From the NCBI GenBank assembly GCA_019694355.1, contig JAIBCB010000002.1, positions 434,001-498,000 on the forward strand: a stretch of DNA of 64,000 bases, written 5' to 3'. The notes under the pieces are model-generated. The model worked only from the letters and a program-made list of their open reading frames with translations, did no database searches and was not told the origin of the DNA. The position numbers and the translations under genes are program-made. The stretch comes from Pyrinomonadaceae bacterium (GTDB lineage: Bacteria; Acidobacteriota; Blastocatellia; Pyrinomonadales; Pyrinomonadaceae). This document shows positions 16,953 through 25,567 of this stretch, one piece after another. Each line of letters begins with the position of its first letter. Within the stretch, counting starts at the first letter, position 1.

Positions 16953-18182
16953 TCAGGCCGTATCCGAGGTCAGGATCTGAGAGAGATCGCTGCTGTCCTC
17001 CGGATGTTGAAACTTCGTCTTTTCAATGCTCTTTGGAACCCGATCTGCCTTCTTTCTGAATAGCCGAAAGGCCGGCCGAACGGTCGGGCTTCCCATTACG
17101 CCAAGAGTCCAGATCGCGGCACGGAGCCATCGCGGGCCGCCGCGTTTCCATCCGTGGGACGAAAGAGAAACTAGGCCTTTGCCGTTGTCAACGTCAAAGA
17201 AAACTCGATCGAACCAATGCTGACGCCCCTGGCGAAACGCAGGATAGTGGCTCAAGATCTCGGAGAATGACTGAAGCTGACGCGAATGAAGCGGCTGTTC
17301 ATACGCAGGCATCAACGCGATCTCAGCGCGTTTATCGACGCGGATCTCGCCAACGAATTCTTCGAACGAAGACGAATCTGTCATATTGATGACCGTATTC
17401 GGCTTGCAGCCATGGCGATCACCGCCGGTCGCGACCGGGATGCCGACCGCTTCGGCAAGTTCTATGACAGCCTTGTTCTCCGACCAGCTTCGGAAGCCAT
17501 TGACCTCAAGGGCGTGGATCCAGCGGCCGAATGCTCGAAGAAAACCTTTTAGCAATCGCTCATGGCCTTCTTTGCCGGCCATCTCGATATCCCACAGCGG
17601 ATGATTGAGGATGACCAGAACCTCCGGGATCTCTTCGAGCATCGCAAAAAGCTCATTCAGTCTTTTGCTTGTATGCTGCTCCTTCTCAAAGGTGAAGCCG
17701 ATCAGGTCTTTTGAGATCTCTGCTGCGCGGTCCCGCGGAAGGTTGTGAACCCCGACGTGAAAATATCCTTCTTCGAACGGGACGGTCCATTCGAGCGAGA
17801 TCGGAACCGTCTTCTTCGAATCGGCTTCTTCGATCGTGAAATTCCCGTCGATGCAATCGTGATCCGTCACAGAGACCAGCGCGTTCAATCCGGCGTTCTC
17901 GATCTGGCCTTTTTCGAAGTCGTAAACCTGCTGGGGAGAAAGCGGCGGCGACCAATAGCCCGTCTCAAAATTGGGATACTTGCCTTCGCGAGCGAAATAT
18001 TTCACTTTCTCTTTCTGCCAGAAATGGTTGATCACGGGCAGTTTTGCAGCATAATGCGGCACAAACCCGAGCATTTCTTTGGAATATTCAGTATGGCAAT
18101 GTAAGGAGACGCCGCTCTTGGCCTGCCGAGAGAGGTCGGGTGTGCCTTTTAAGATGTTCAGCTTTGTCCTTTGTAAATTCAT
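16953..18182 (-). CDS. PHP-domain metal-dependent hydrolase
   Basis: The product of about 409 residues has the PHP (polymerase and histidinol phosphatase) motifs in order: SLHCHTEYSKE, SVTDHDCIDGNF, a lone histidine in LNHPLWDIEM, and TGGDRHGCKPN. Together they bind a cluster of up to three metal ions for phosphoester hydrolysis. A cap region (about 25-75) sits between motifs one and two. An in-frame ATG lies 13 codons upstream at 18221; I prefer 18182 because of a GGA just before it, but this is not certain. It sits 72 bp upstream of a GT4 gene in the polysaccharide operon, so a sugar phosphate or lipid-linked phosphate is a reasonable substrate guess. The C-terminal quarter is basic and may be a separate segment. 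Confidence 0.85.
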   Translation of the reverse strand: MNLQRTKLNILKGTPDLSRQAKSGVSLHCHTEYSKEMLGFVPHYAAKLPVINHFWQKEKVKYFAREGKYPNFETGYWSPPLSPQQVYDFEKGQIENAGLNALVSVTDHDCIDGNFTIEEADSKKTVPISLEWTVPFEEGYFHVGVHNLPRDRAAEISKDLIGFTFEKEQHTSKRLNELFAMLEEIPEVLVILNHPLWDIEMAGKEGHERLLKGFLRAFGRWIHALEVNGFRSWSENKAVIELAEAVGIPVATGGDRHGCKPNTVINMTDSSSFEEFVGEIRVDKRAEIALMPAYEQPLHSRQLQSFSEILSHYPAFRQGRQHWFDRVFFDVDNGKGLVSLSSHGWKRGGPRWLRAAIWTLGVMGSPTVRPAFRLFRKKADRVPKSIEKTKFQHPEDSSDLSQILTSDTA

Positions 18183-18331
18183 CGGTCCATCACATACCCG
18201 CAGAAGCAGGTTAGTAAACATTAAAGGCTATCAAATGGCCAATACATTGTAAATGTTACAGGTTACGAGCATTTTGATTGGATTTTGAGGCGTTTTATCC
18301 CTTTATTAGAGCAGTGTCGTATGTCGAAGTT

Positions 18332-19888
18332 ATGAATGTTGTCCGGCCCAAAGAAAATAAATTGGGCAGACGTCCGAGGATCTATAAGCTGCTGCTTTCA
18401 GCGGCCGTCATCTGTGCGCTCGGCGGCCTTGCATTTGCTTCGTATCCCTGGTTTGCCGACGTTCTTGCGCCAAAGCCTTTGGTCGTGGAAACTGCGGCCG
18501 GCCGGATCATTAGGCTGCCTTCAGGCGGAAACCTTCAAAAAGCGATCGACACGGCGAGATCCGGAGACGTGATCGAGCTCGAAGCGGGCGGCGTTTATTC
18601 GGGCCGGATCGACCTGACGGAAAAGCCGCTTGCGGATTTTGTCACGATCCGCTCCTCGCGTGCGGCCGAACTTCCGGAAGGAAGACGACTTTCGCCCGCT
18701 CAAAAGCCGCTTCTTGCGACGATCAGATCGGGAATGCTCGGCAGAGCGGCGGTCTATGCTTCGAACGGAGCACATCACTATCGCTTTGTCGGCATCGAAT
18801 TCGAGCCTTCAAGTTCGATCTACAACTATGGCCTTCTTGCATTAGGCGGTGAGGAAACGCGCCCTGATCGCGTGCCGCACGATCTGGAGTTCGATCGATG
18901 TTACATTCACTCGCTGCCTTCGGGAAAGACGCGTCGCGGCGTTGCTCTGAACAGCGCGCGAACGGTCATCAAGAACAGCTATATCGAAGGCTTTGCCGGT
19001 AAGAATGACGAATCGCAGGGCGTCTGCGGTTGGTCGGGCACTCGCGATGTCAAGATCGTGAACAACTACATCGAAGGCGGAGCGGAGAACATTATGTTCG
19101 GCGGCTCTGATCCTGCGAATGCGGAGTTGATACCGGAGAATATCGAGATCACGGGCAACGTTCTCTTCAAACCCGAATCATGGAAACAGAATGGCTTTAC
19201 GGTCAAGACGCTTTTCGAACTCAAGAACGCAAAGAACGTGAAGTTTACGAAGAACTATCTTGCGAACAATTGGGAAGGTTCGGCCTTTCGCATAACGGTT
19301 CGCAATCAGGACGGCCACGCGCCGTTCTCAACCATCGAGGACGTTGAGATAAGCGGCAACATCATCGACGGAGCGGGCGAAGGCATCAACATTCTCGGAA
19401 GCGACGACACGTATCCAAGCCAAATGCTCAAACGCCTGAAGATCACGGACAATCTTTTCTTGAACCTCGGCGGCAGCGGTTTCGAAGGCTCAGGGTACTT
19501 TATCCAGGTCGCAAGCGGCGACACGATCACCATCTCGAACAACACGGTCTTTAACCGCGGAAATATCATCACTTTTTACGGCGATCAGCCGCGTGGCTTT
19601 TTATTTACGGACAACGTCACGGGCCATGGCCTTTACGGAGTCCACGGGCCGATCGACGTTAAAAGCGCCGCGGCGAAGGCGATGATCCACGGAAATATCT
19701 TCTTCAACAATATGGGCGTCGGGACGGGCGACCTTAGTATTCCGGCGGGAAATACATTCGTGGAAGGTGTTGATAGAGTTGGGTTTATGGATGCCGCAAA
19801 CAAGGACTTCCGTCTCAAACCCGGAAGTAAATACTGCACGCCGAGCAGTTGTCCGGGCATCGACTTTCCGCCGTTCACAAACCGATAA
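18332..19888 (+). CDS. right-handed beta-helix protein, membrane anchored or secreted
   Basis: The frame opens at 18278, but ATG at 18332 gives a more plausible start (MNVVRPKENKLGRRPRIYKL), a short basic cytoplasmic segment followed by one hydrophobic helix (LLLSAAVICALGGLAFASYPW). The remaining 470 or so residues form a parallel beta-helix of the pectate-lyase type: GNLQKAIDTARSGDVIELE starts the coil, and rungs such as VKIVNNYIEGGAEN, IEITGNVLFK, VEISGNIIDGAGEGINI and ITISNNTVFNRGNIITF follow. Such proteins are often polysaccharide lyases or epimerases. It is the only plus-strand gene inside the minus-strand polysaccharide cluster, and its end overlaps the next gene's end by 14 bp. No catalytic residues can be assigned with confidence. 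Confidence 0.82.
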   Translation: MNVVRPKENKLGRRPRIYKLLLSAAVICALGGLAFASYPWFADVLAPKPLVVETAAGRIIRLPSGGNLQKAIDTARSGDVIELEAGGVYSGRIDLTEKPLADFVTIRSSRAAELPEGRRLSPAQKPLLATIRSGMLGRAAVYASNGAHHYRFVGIEFEPSSSIYNYGLLALGGEETRPDRVPHDLEFDRCYIHSLPSGKTRRGVALNSARTVIKNSYIEGFAGKNDESQGVCGWSGTRDVKIVNNYIEGGAENIMFGGSDPANAELIPENIEITGNVLFKPESWKQNGFTVKTLFELKNAKNVKFTKNYLANNWEGSAFRITVRNQDGHAPFSTIEDVEISGNIIDGAGEGINILGSDDTYPSQMLKRLKITDNLFLNLGGSGFEGSGYFIQVASGDTITISNNTVFNRGNIITFYGDQPRGFLFTDNVTGHGLYGVHGPIDVKSAAAKAMIHGNIFFNNMGVGTGDLSIPAGNTFVEGVDRVGFMDAANKDFRLKPGSKYCTPSSCPGIDFPPFTNR

Positions 19889-20921
19889 TGCGTTCGTATA
19901 GTTCGACCACCCGCTCGATCTGAGAAAGATCGTCTTGGACGCCTCCTTTTTCTCTACGCGGCAGGGCAAGTGTCTTTCGTATTCCGGCGGCGATCGCTGC
20001 CGGCGAAAGTTCCTCGATGAACTGCACGCCGTCGGGCCGTGTTCCGGCACGAGTTGCAAGTACGGGCGTGCCGAGGAACAAGCTTTCGCGGACTGAGATC
20101 GCATCGCCGTCGAATCGAGTTGTCCGCAGCGAAATGTCAGCCTTTTGCAGAAGGTGCAGACACTCGCCGTGATCGAGATTTCCGGGCAGATGAACGTTCT
20201 CGTTCAATCCTGCGTCCGTCGCCGCTTTTACAACGGCCTCACGCATTCCGCCCTCGCCGGCAATGACCAAACCGAGGTTGGGGAGATCTTCGATCAGAAT
20301 CTTTACCGCGTCGATCTGTTCAAGAGGAGCGTACTCAGTTTCAAGACCGCCGACCGCAACGATGAGCGGCGAATGTGCACCGATAAAGTCATCGAGTTCT
20401 TTCGCGAGCCGCACGTTTTGATCAGGCAAATGCAAGGCGTATGGCGGAATCGTTTCGACAGCGTCCGCCGTGACGCCAAGGTCACGAATTGCAGCGGCGA
20501 TCTCGTCGGTGACCGCGATCACGCGATCAAATTTCTTGAGGATCGATGCGGTGAACTTCCGTCTAAAGATCGAGGCTTGCCCGATCGCCTCAGGAAATCC
20601 GCCGGAGTGCATTGTCAGAACGGAGTGCTTCGCCGTTTTGGCGACCGCAAGAGCCAGAGCAAGAACGCGGAGCGAGATCTCGCCGCCGACGTGCAGATGA
20701 AATATCTCAGCATCCGACTCGCGCAAGATCGTGACGAGTTCGACCGGTGACTGCGGATAAAGGTTTCCGTCTTGGCGACTTTCGGGGGCGACCCGAGTCG
20801 TCGAGATAAGCGTGCATTGATGGCCGCGTGCGGCCGAAATGTCCCTAAGTGCTGCAATATGGCGGCTTACACCGCCTTCGGGCGGCGGGATCGGGCCCAA
20901 TTCGACGATGCGAAGGCTCAT
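19875..20921 (-). CDS. glycosyltransferase family 4
   Basis: This 348-residue protein starts MSLRIVELGPIPPPEGGVSRH, a phosphate-loop-like glycine-rich opening common in GT4 enzymes. It continues with IFHLHVGGEISLR and VLTMHSGGFPEAIG, and a donor half with LGLVIAGEGGMREAVV and VHLPGNLDHGECLHLLQKAD. The E-x7-E region reads DGDAISVRESLFLGTPVLATR, in which the first Glu is replaced by Asp, a tolerated variant. Its start overlaps the upstream GT4 gene end by 4 bp. The 3' end overlaps the convergent beta-helix gene by 14 bp. Donor and acceptor are unknown. Confidence 0.88.
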   Translation of the reverse strand: MSLRIVELGPIPPPEGGVSRHIAALRDISAARGHQCTLISTTRVAPESRQDGNLYPQSPVELVTILRESDAEIFHLHVGGEISLRVLALALAVAKTAKHSVLTMHSGGFPEAIGQASIFRRKFTASILKKFDRVIAVTDEIAAAIRDLGVTADAVETIPPYALHLPDQNVRLAKELDDFIGAHSPLIVAVGGLETEYAPLEQIDAVKILIEDLPNLGLVIAGEGGMREAVVKAATDAGLNENVHLPGNLDHGECLHLLQKADISLRTTRFDGDAISVRESLFLGTPVLATRAGTRPDGVQFIEELSPAAIAAGIRKTLALPRREKGGVQDDLSQIERVVELYERIIGL

Positions 20922-22048
20922 AAAAAAGCCTCCGAAAGCGCTTGTCTATACAACCTGCTCAGCTCTTCGATCTGTCGCGGTCTTGCAAAGCTTTCCTGAA
21001 CAAGACGCCGTCCATTTTCGCCCATCGCGGCCGCGTTGGCCGGATCTTTTAGAAGCGTAATGAGATGGTCGGCCATCCGATCGCTGTCGTTCGCCTCAAC
21101 GAGAAAGCCCGTCTCGCCGTTCGCGATAACCTCCGCCGCACCGCCGACACGACTTGCGACGACGGGCATTCCCGCAGCCATATATTCGATGATCGAATTT
21201 GAAAAACCTTCGGCATCCGACGTGAGGACACCGACAGAACTTGCCGCAAGAAGCTCCGGCACTTTCATCGATCGCCCGATAAAACTCACGTTCTCGGCGA
21301 TGCCGAGCTCGTTCGCTTGATCTCTCAGAGCCGATTCCAGCGGGCCTTCACCGGCGATAACAAAGTGGGCCGCATTCGCAAGACAAACCTTCTTGGCCGC
21401 CCGAAGAAGCATCGGAACATTCTTTACATCGTGGCGAAGGTTCGCAATAAGCGTGATCAACGGTACATCTTCGGGTAAGCGGAGTTCGTGCCTGATACCG
21501 TTCGCGTCGGCGTTTGCAAACTTTGCGGCATCGATAGAGTTGTAAATGACCGTGATCTTATCCGGAGCGAGGCCGTGATCGACGAGCATTTCCTTTACCG
21601 CCAGGGAGTTTGCAATGATCGCGTTCGATCGCCCAAAGCACAGATCCTCGACAGATTCCTGCCGACCGCTTCGCAGGCCAAAAGTCTCGCGTTTTGACGC
21701 GATATGAACGGCGACGCCGCTCAACGCTGCGGCCGCTCCGCCGAAGACGTTCGTGTAAAAGTCGTGAGTGTGGAGGAGGTCGATATTCCCGCTTCTGATC
21801 AGAGCGGAGCATTTCCAAGCAGCTCGGGCGAACGATCTGCTGAAGAAGGATTCGATGGGGAACTCGTGTATTTGGCCTACGGCGAGGGAGTTTGCCGCTG
21901 AAAGCAAAGGCCCTTCGGCATTCAGCGTCGCAAGCCGCACGTCAAATTCACCCGCAGAGACAAGGCCGCTCACTGTCTCAAGGGCCTGGCGTTCCGTCCC
22001 ACCCTGATTAAAGCTTCCTGTGAGATGTAAGATCTTGTGCTTCTTCAA
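20918..22048 (-). CDS. glycosyltransferase family 4
   Basis: A 376-residue GT-B enzyme with KILHLTGSFNQGGTERQALE at the start, the classic GT4 opening for transferases acting on undecaprenyl-linked sugars. LLHTHDFYTNVFG and the donor half, with AHFVIAGEGPLESALRD, VSFIGRSMKVPELLAASSVG and the E-x7-E motif EGFSNSIIEYMAAGMPVV, follow. It overlaps both its neighbours by 4 bp (the heparinase-like gene before it and the GT4 gene after it), so these three form a tightly coupled unit. It ends in a basic-aromatic helix (PRQIEELSRLYRQALSEAFL). Confidence 0.92.
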   Translation of the reverse strand: MKKHKILHLTGSFNQGGTERQALETVSGLVSAGEFDVRLATLNAEGPLLSAANSLAVGQIHEFPIESFFSRSFARAAWKCSALIRSGNIDLLHTHDFYTNVFGGAAAALSGVAVHIASKRETFGLRSGRQESVEDLCFGRSNAIIANSLAVKEMLVDHGLAPDKITVIYNSIDAAKFANADANGIRHELRLPEDVPLITLIANLRHDVKNVPMLLRAAKKVCLANAAHFVIAGEGPLESALRDQANELGIAENVSFIGRSMKVPELLAASSVGVLTSDAEGFSNSIIEYMAAGMPVVASRVGGAAEVIANGETGFLVEANDSDRMADHLITLLKDPANAAAMGENGRRLVQESFARPRQIEELSRLYRQALSEAFL

Positions 22049-24411
22049 CTTGGCAGGTCGGTGAGTTTTACCGTCTGACGCTCACCATCGGCATTTACAT
22101 ACAACTCCTGGCCGAATCGGCGGGCGGTGACAAAGCGAATGCTTTCGTCTCTTGTGACGATCGGAGAGTTCGTGATGCTGAGGCGAGAGCCATTTACTGC
22201 AACGATCTGTTCAGGAAGATCACCGGTCGAATGTGTTCGCGCCCATGTTAGGGCAAAATCGGTGGAGATAGATTCCGTGCGGATCCTTTTGCCGCTTGGT
22301 CCGAGCAGAAGCACATCCCGATAATCGCCGTATTGAACAAGGAACATTCGGCCCGTATCGATCGGGATCTCTAAAACTTCGGGCGGAGCAGAGTCGGTCG
22401 GAAGCACGAAGGTCACGAACTCAGTTCGATCTTTATCTTTCGCCGCATAACGAACGCGTGTCGATCCGACGAGTCGGCCGTATTGGGGCGAAACAGGATC
22501 GGAACTCACTGTCATCGCACCGCTTCCGAAGATGAAGGTCCGATGGCCTTTATCACCGACAAAGTCTCCTTCCAGATCTTTCTCCGGCGTGATCAGAGGG
22601 GCGTATCGAAAATTCAGCTCGAACAGGTGCTCGCCGGGAGTCTCAACGACATCACGGATGATGAAATAGTCGCCTCGGATATACATCACAGACCGCCGAT
22701 GAACGCCGACGCCCGGTATCTCGCCCTGGCCATCGAAGTAGTCAAAGATCGGGTCCGTTATCCATTCTTTTGCGGCCGCATTCGCACGCGTTCTCCAGGC
22801 AAAAGGCCCCGAGCTTGTTGATGTCGATCGGCCATCAACGGTCAGCGTATTGTGGGCCGTTGAGCTGCGAAATCTCTCTCTAGTTTCGGGCGATGCCCAA
22901 TACGAGAAAGTTCCCGGATCAATGAAGATCTGGCGTCCGCGTAAGCTTAGGTCGATCGACAAAAGGTCGGCATGGCCGTGTGCTCCCGACAGGGCACCGA
23001 GTTCGCCACAGTCTATCACCAACGCGTCATCCGTCGTTGCCCAACCATTTCTCATCACGAAATAGCCGCCGTCCGGGAAGCTGCGAGATAGAGTCTCAGG
23101 CTCCGCGGCCTTGGTTCTTTCGACAGACCTGATGCCGCTTGTGCCGAGCAGCCAAAAAGTTTCTTCCAACGAATCATCGCCGCCAAAAGCAAGGTCACCG
23201 CGTCCAATAACAGCGGCACCAAGCGAGAGCGTGCCGCGCATATCTTCCGCGACGCATTCTGTAAGCGGCAGAAGCCTTCCGCCGTCGTCGTCTCCGATCA
23301 GCGGCGTCGTGCCGTCGGGACGGGCGATGTTCAACAGGAACGTAAGCGCCGAATTGAGGCGATCGTCCGCGGTCGAATTTCGCTCGTCATAAGCCGTCTC
23401 GCCAAAAAGTTCTCTCAGCACGTAAAAGTGCAGATAGAAATCAACGGTGTAACGTTGATACCACGTGCTCTGCTCAAAATACACGCCGTCAGGCCCGATC
23501 TGTTTGCCGATCTCGCTCAGCAGGATGTCTTCGCCCCGACGTCGCCATTCCGAGGCGGCTTCGAGGAAAGGAAGCTGCGTTCCGAGATAATAGAGCCCAA
23601 GAGCCTCGCCCGTAAGATGTGTGTTCGGGCTGTAATATGTCGAGAGATATGTCTCGATGTGGCGGCCGTGAACATAAAGCAGGCGGACGCAATCAAGAAG
23701 AAGGTCGCTCGAAAGTTCAGGCGAATCCCGGAAGAGATTCATTGCCCAGATCCACGAAATGGAACGAAAGGCGACCTCAAGGCTGCTTACCCAATTGATG
23801 CCGATGCTAGGCGGATTCTCATGTATCCAGCTCGAAAGCTGCCGGGCAAAAAGGTGAGCATATCTCTCGTCGCCTGTCAGGCGATAAGCAGCACCGAGCG
23901 TAAAAAAATGCTGATGCCGATTTAACTCCCAAAGTACGCGTTTGTCGCCGCATTCCGCCGCATCAAGCTCGTTGAATTCCTTCCAATGTTTTCGTTGAGA
24001 GACGATCCCCGAGATCGGCTCTCGATGCCAATCGATGTCCGCTCCGACATCAACACGCCCAAAACCAAGAAGTTCGATCCGTCCGTCGCAGATCGCATCT
24101 GCGGCATTGATCAGGTGCTCACGCGCGGTCGTGCCGCACGATCGAGCGAACACTTCGGAAACGTCTTCACGCATCGACGCAAAGAACCGCTCGCGTGAAT
24201 TCTCAAAGAAAAGCTGGCGAATACTTTCGGCAGAATTGCGTGCGTCGAGCCGTGCGTCGGCATCGAAAAGGTTCAAAAGCTCTGTGCGGTCGGGTGCCTC
24301 AACGCCTGTCAGACGGTCTCGATAGGCGCTGACGAACTGTGTGCCGCGAGTGCGGAGTTCGTCAAATCCGATCTGCCGGATCTTCTTCAAGGCTTTGAAT
24401 GGCGTCGTCAT
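22045..24411 (-). CDS. heparinase II/III family protein
   Basis: The 788-residue protein has an alpha/alpha-toroid N-terminal half (about 100-400; RQLSSWIHENPPSIGINWVS, YYSPNTHLTGEALGLYYLG, ARPDGTTPLIGDDDGGRLLPL) and the heparinase II/III beta-sandwich half. The latter carries the family core LSGAHGHADLLSIDLSLRG, then FIDPGTFSYWASPETRERFR and STAHNTLTVDGRS. Family members cleave uronic-acid polysaccharides by beta-elimination; those in polysaccharide synthesis clusters, including exosortase-linked ones, are thought to trim or modify the product. No signal peptide is visible at the N terminus, so location is unclear. It overlaps the deacetylase-like gene and the GT4 gene by 4 bp each. Confidence 0.9.
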   Translation of the reverse strand: MTTPFKALKKIRQIGFDELRTRGTQFVSAYRDRLTGVEAPDRTELLNLFDADARLDARNSAESIRQLFFENSRERFFASMREDVSEVFARSCGTTAREHLINAADAICDGRIELLGFGRVDVGADIDWHREPISGIVSQRKHWKEFNELDAAECGDKRVLWELNRHQHFFTLGAAYRLTGDERYAHLFARQLSSWIHENPPSIGINWVSSLEVAFRSISWIWAMNLFRDSPELSSDLLLDCVRLLYVHGRHIETYLSTYYSPNTHLTGEALGLYYLGTQLPFLEAASEWRRRGEDILLSEIGKQIGPDGVYFEQSTWYQRYTVDFYLHFYVLRELFGETAYDERNSTADDRLNSALTFLLNIARPDGTTPLIGDDDGGRLLPLTECVAEDMRGTLSLGAAVIGRGDLAFGGDDSLEETFWLLGTSGIRSVERTKAAEPETLSRSFPDGGYFVMRNGWATTDDALVIDCGELGALSGAHGHADLLSIDLSLRGRQIFIDPGTFSYWASPETRERFRSSTAHNTLTVDGRSTSTSSGPFAWRTRANAAAKEWITDPIFDYFDGQGEIPGVGVHRRSVMYIRGDYFIIRDVVETPGEHLFELNFRYAPLITPEKDLEGDFVGDKGHRTFIFGSGAMTVSSDPVSPQYGRLVGSTRVRYAAKDKDRTEFVTFVLPTDSAPPEVLEIPIDTGRMFLVQYGDYRDVLLLGPSGKRIRTESISTDFALTWARTHSTGDLPEQIVAVNGSRLSITNSPIVTRDESIRFVTARRFGQELYVNADGERQTVKLTDLPS

Positions 24412-25565
24412 ACTTTTGCGGCGACCGTCTGAGCGGACTCCTGCATTATGGGCAATAGGGCGTAGTTCCGAAACGAGTTCGGATCGCCGTCCTTACCATC
24501 TATGGCTGCAGTAGCGATGTTAAACATTTCGCGGGCCGAAACAAAATGCGTTGAGTAGGAACCGCTCTTTTCGCCCATTGCAACGATCTCTGAGAAAAGA
24601 CGGCGGGCTCCCTCACCGATCGAGGCGGACTGGTCGTGATCAAAGAATCCGTGCGCGTAGAGCTTAATGAATATCCAATCCGTTCGGCCTGCAACGGTCA
24701 CATTTGCGTTCAGCCAATGACCGAGACGTGAGGTATCGGCGCCGAGAGCATTCGTCAATGCTCCGTCTTCGATGTATGGTCGAATTCCGTTCCGAAGGCA
24801 AAGCCTCAATGGGCCGGTAATTATCATCGGCGAGGTCGGAGGCTGCCCGCCGACAACACACCTTTTCGCCTTTTCGTGCGGTCGCGGTTTCGAGAGGTCG
24901 CCTGCGGATTCATATATGCGGTTTATTACCGAGACTTGCGATCGGTCGGGAGCCGACGGCAGCGTGAAGTCTGCATAGCAGCCGGTTTCCTTGAGGATCT
25001 GCATCTCGTCGTCAACGCCGCAGAATTTTCCGCCGCATGAGTTCGCCAGGGCGAGATTTCCGTGCACAAAAGCGTATCGGGGTGTCGCGTCAATGTTTGT
25101 ACGCGAGAGGCATTTGTGGCGCTCGGCAAGAACGTCTCGAAACTCGATGAGCTGTCGGCGAAGGTTTTCTGATGTGTCGGGCCGCTCGACCCCGTGATGC
25201 AAATGAACTTCGACCTCGCCAAGTTCCTCCGCCTGCATCTCCGCGAGAACGTTCAGAAGGTCGCGGTCGTACTGTTCCGCCGGGTAGAAGTTCGTGTGTC
25301 GGAATTTCGTGCCGTCGCTGTCGCGGACAAGATCGCCCGTTACGCGTGCGATCTCGACATATTCACGCAACCGCTTAAGCTGAGTTTTTTGGTCGAGAAT
25401 GCCGTTGGGGGACCAGCCAGGCTCGAAGTGATTCGCAACCGTAATAATCAGGTGCTTTTTCTCGAACGCCGTTGATTCAAGAAACGAACGCGCAACATCG
25501 AGCGGGTAGCGAACCAGCCACGGCAAGTTGTGTTTCAGCTTTTCGAATTTTCCAGGTTCGCTCAT
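24408..25565 (-). CDS. polysaccharide-deacetylase-like protein of the polysaccharide cluster
   Basis: The 385-residue product has motifs seen in a poorly described family found next to glycosyltransferases. LIITVANHFEPGWSP stands where NodB deacetylases have the metal-binding Asp segment, followed by VEVHLHHGVERPDTSENL and YAFVHGNLALANSCGGKFCG with CYADFTLPSAPDRSQ. These resemble a deacetylase or related carbohydrate-active (beta/alpha) barrel, with His and Asp residues available for metal binding. No signal peptide is seen. It overlaps the heparinase-like gene by 4 bp and is 3 bp from the flippase gene. I am confident of the conserved family feel, less of deacetylase activity. Confidence 0.65.
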   Translation of the reverse strand: MSEPGKFEKLKHNLPWLVRYPLDVARSFLESTAFEKKHLIITVANHFEPGWSPNGILDQKTQLKRLREYVEIARVTGDLVRDSDGTKFRHTNFYPAEQYDRDLLNVLAEMQAEELGEVEVHLHHGVERPDTSENLRRQLIEFRDVLAERHKCLSRTNIDATPRYAFVHGNLALANSCGGKFCGVDDEMQILKETGCYADFTLPSAPDRSQVSVINRIYESAGDLSKPRPHEKAKRCVVGGQPPTSPMIITGPLRLCLRNGIRPYIEDGALTNALGADTSRLGHWLNANVTVAGRTDWIFIKLYAHGFFDHDQSASIGEGARRLFSEIVAMGEKSGSYSTHFVSAREMFNIATAAIDGKDGDPNSFRNYALLPIMQESAQTVAAKV

Positions 25566-25567
25566 GT

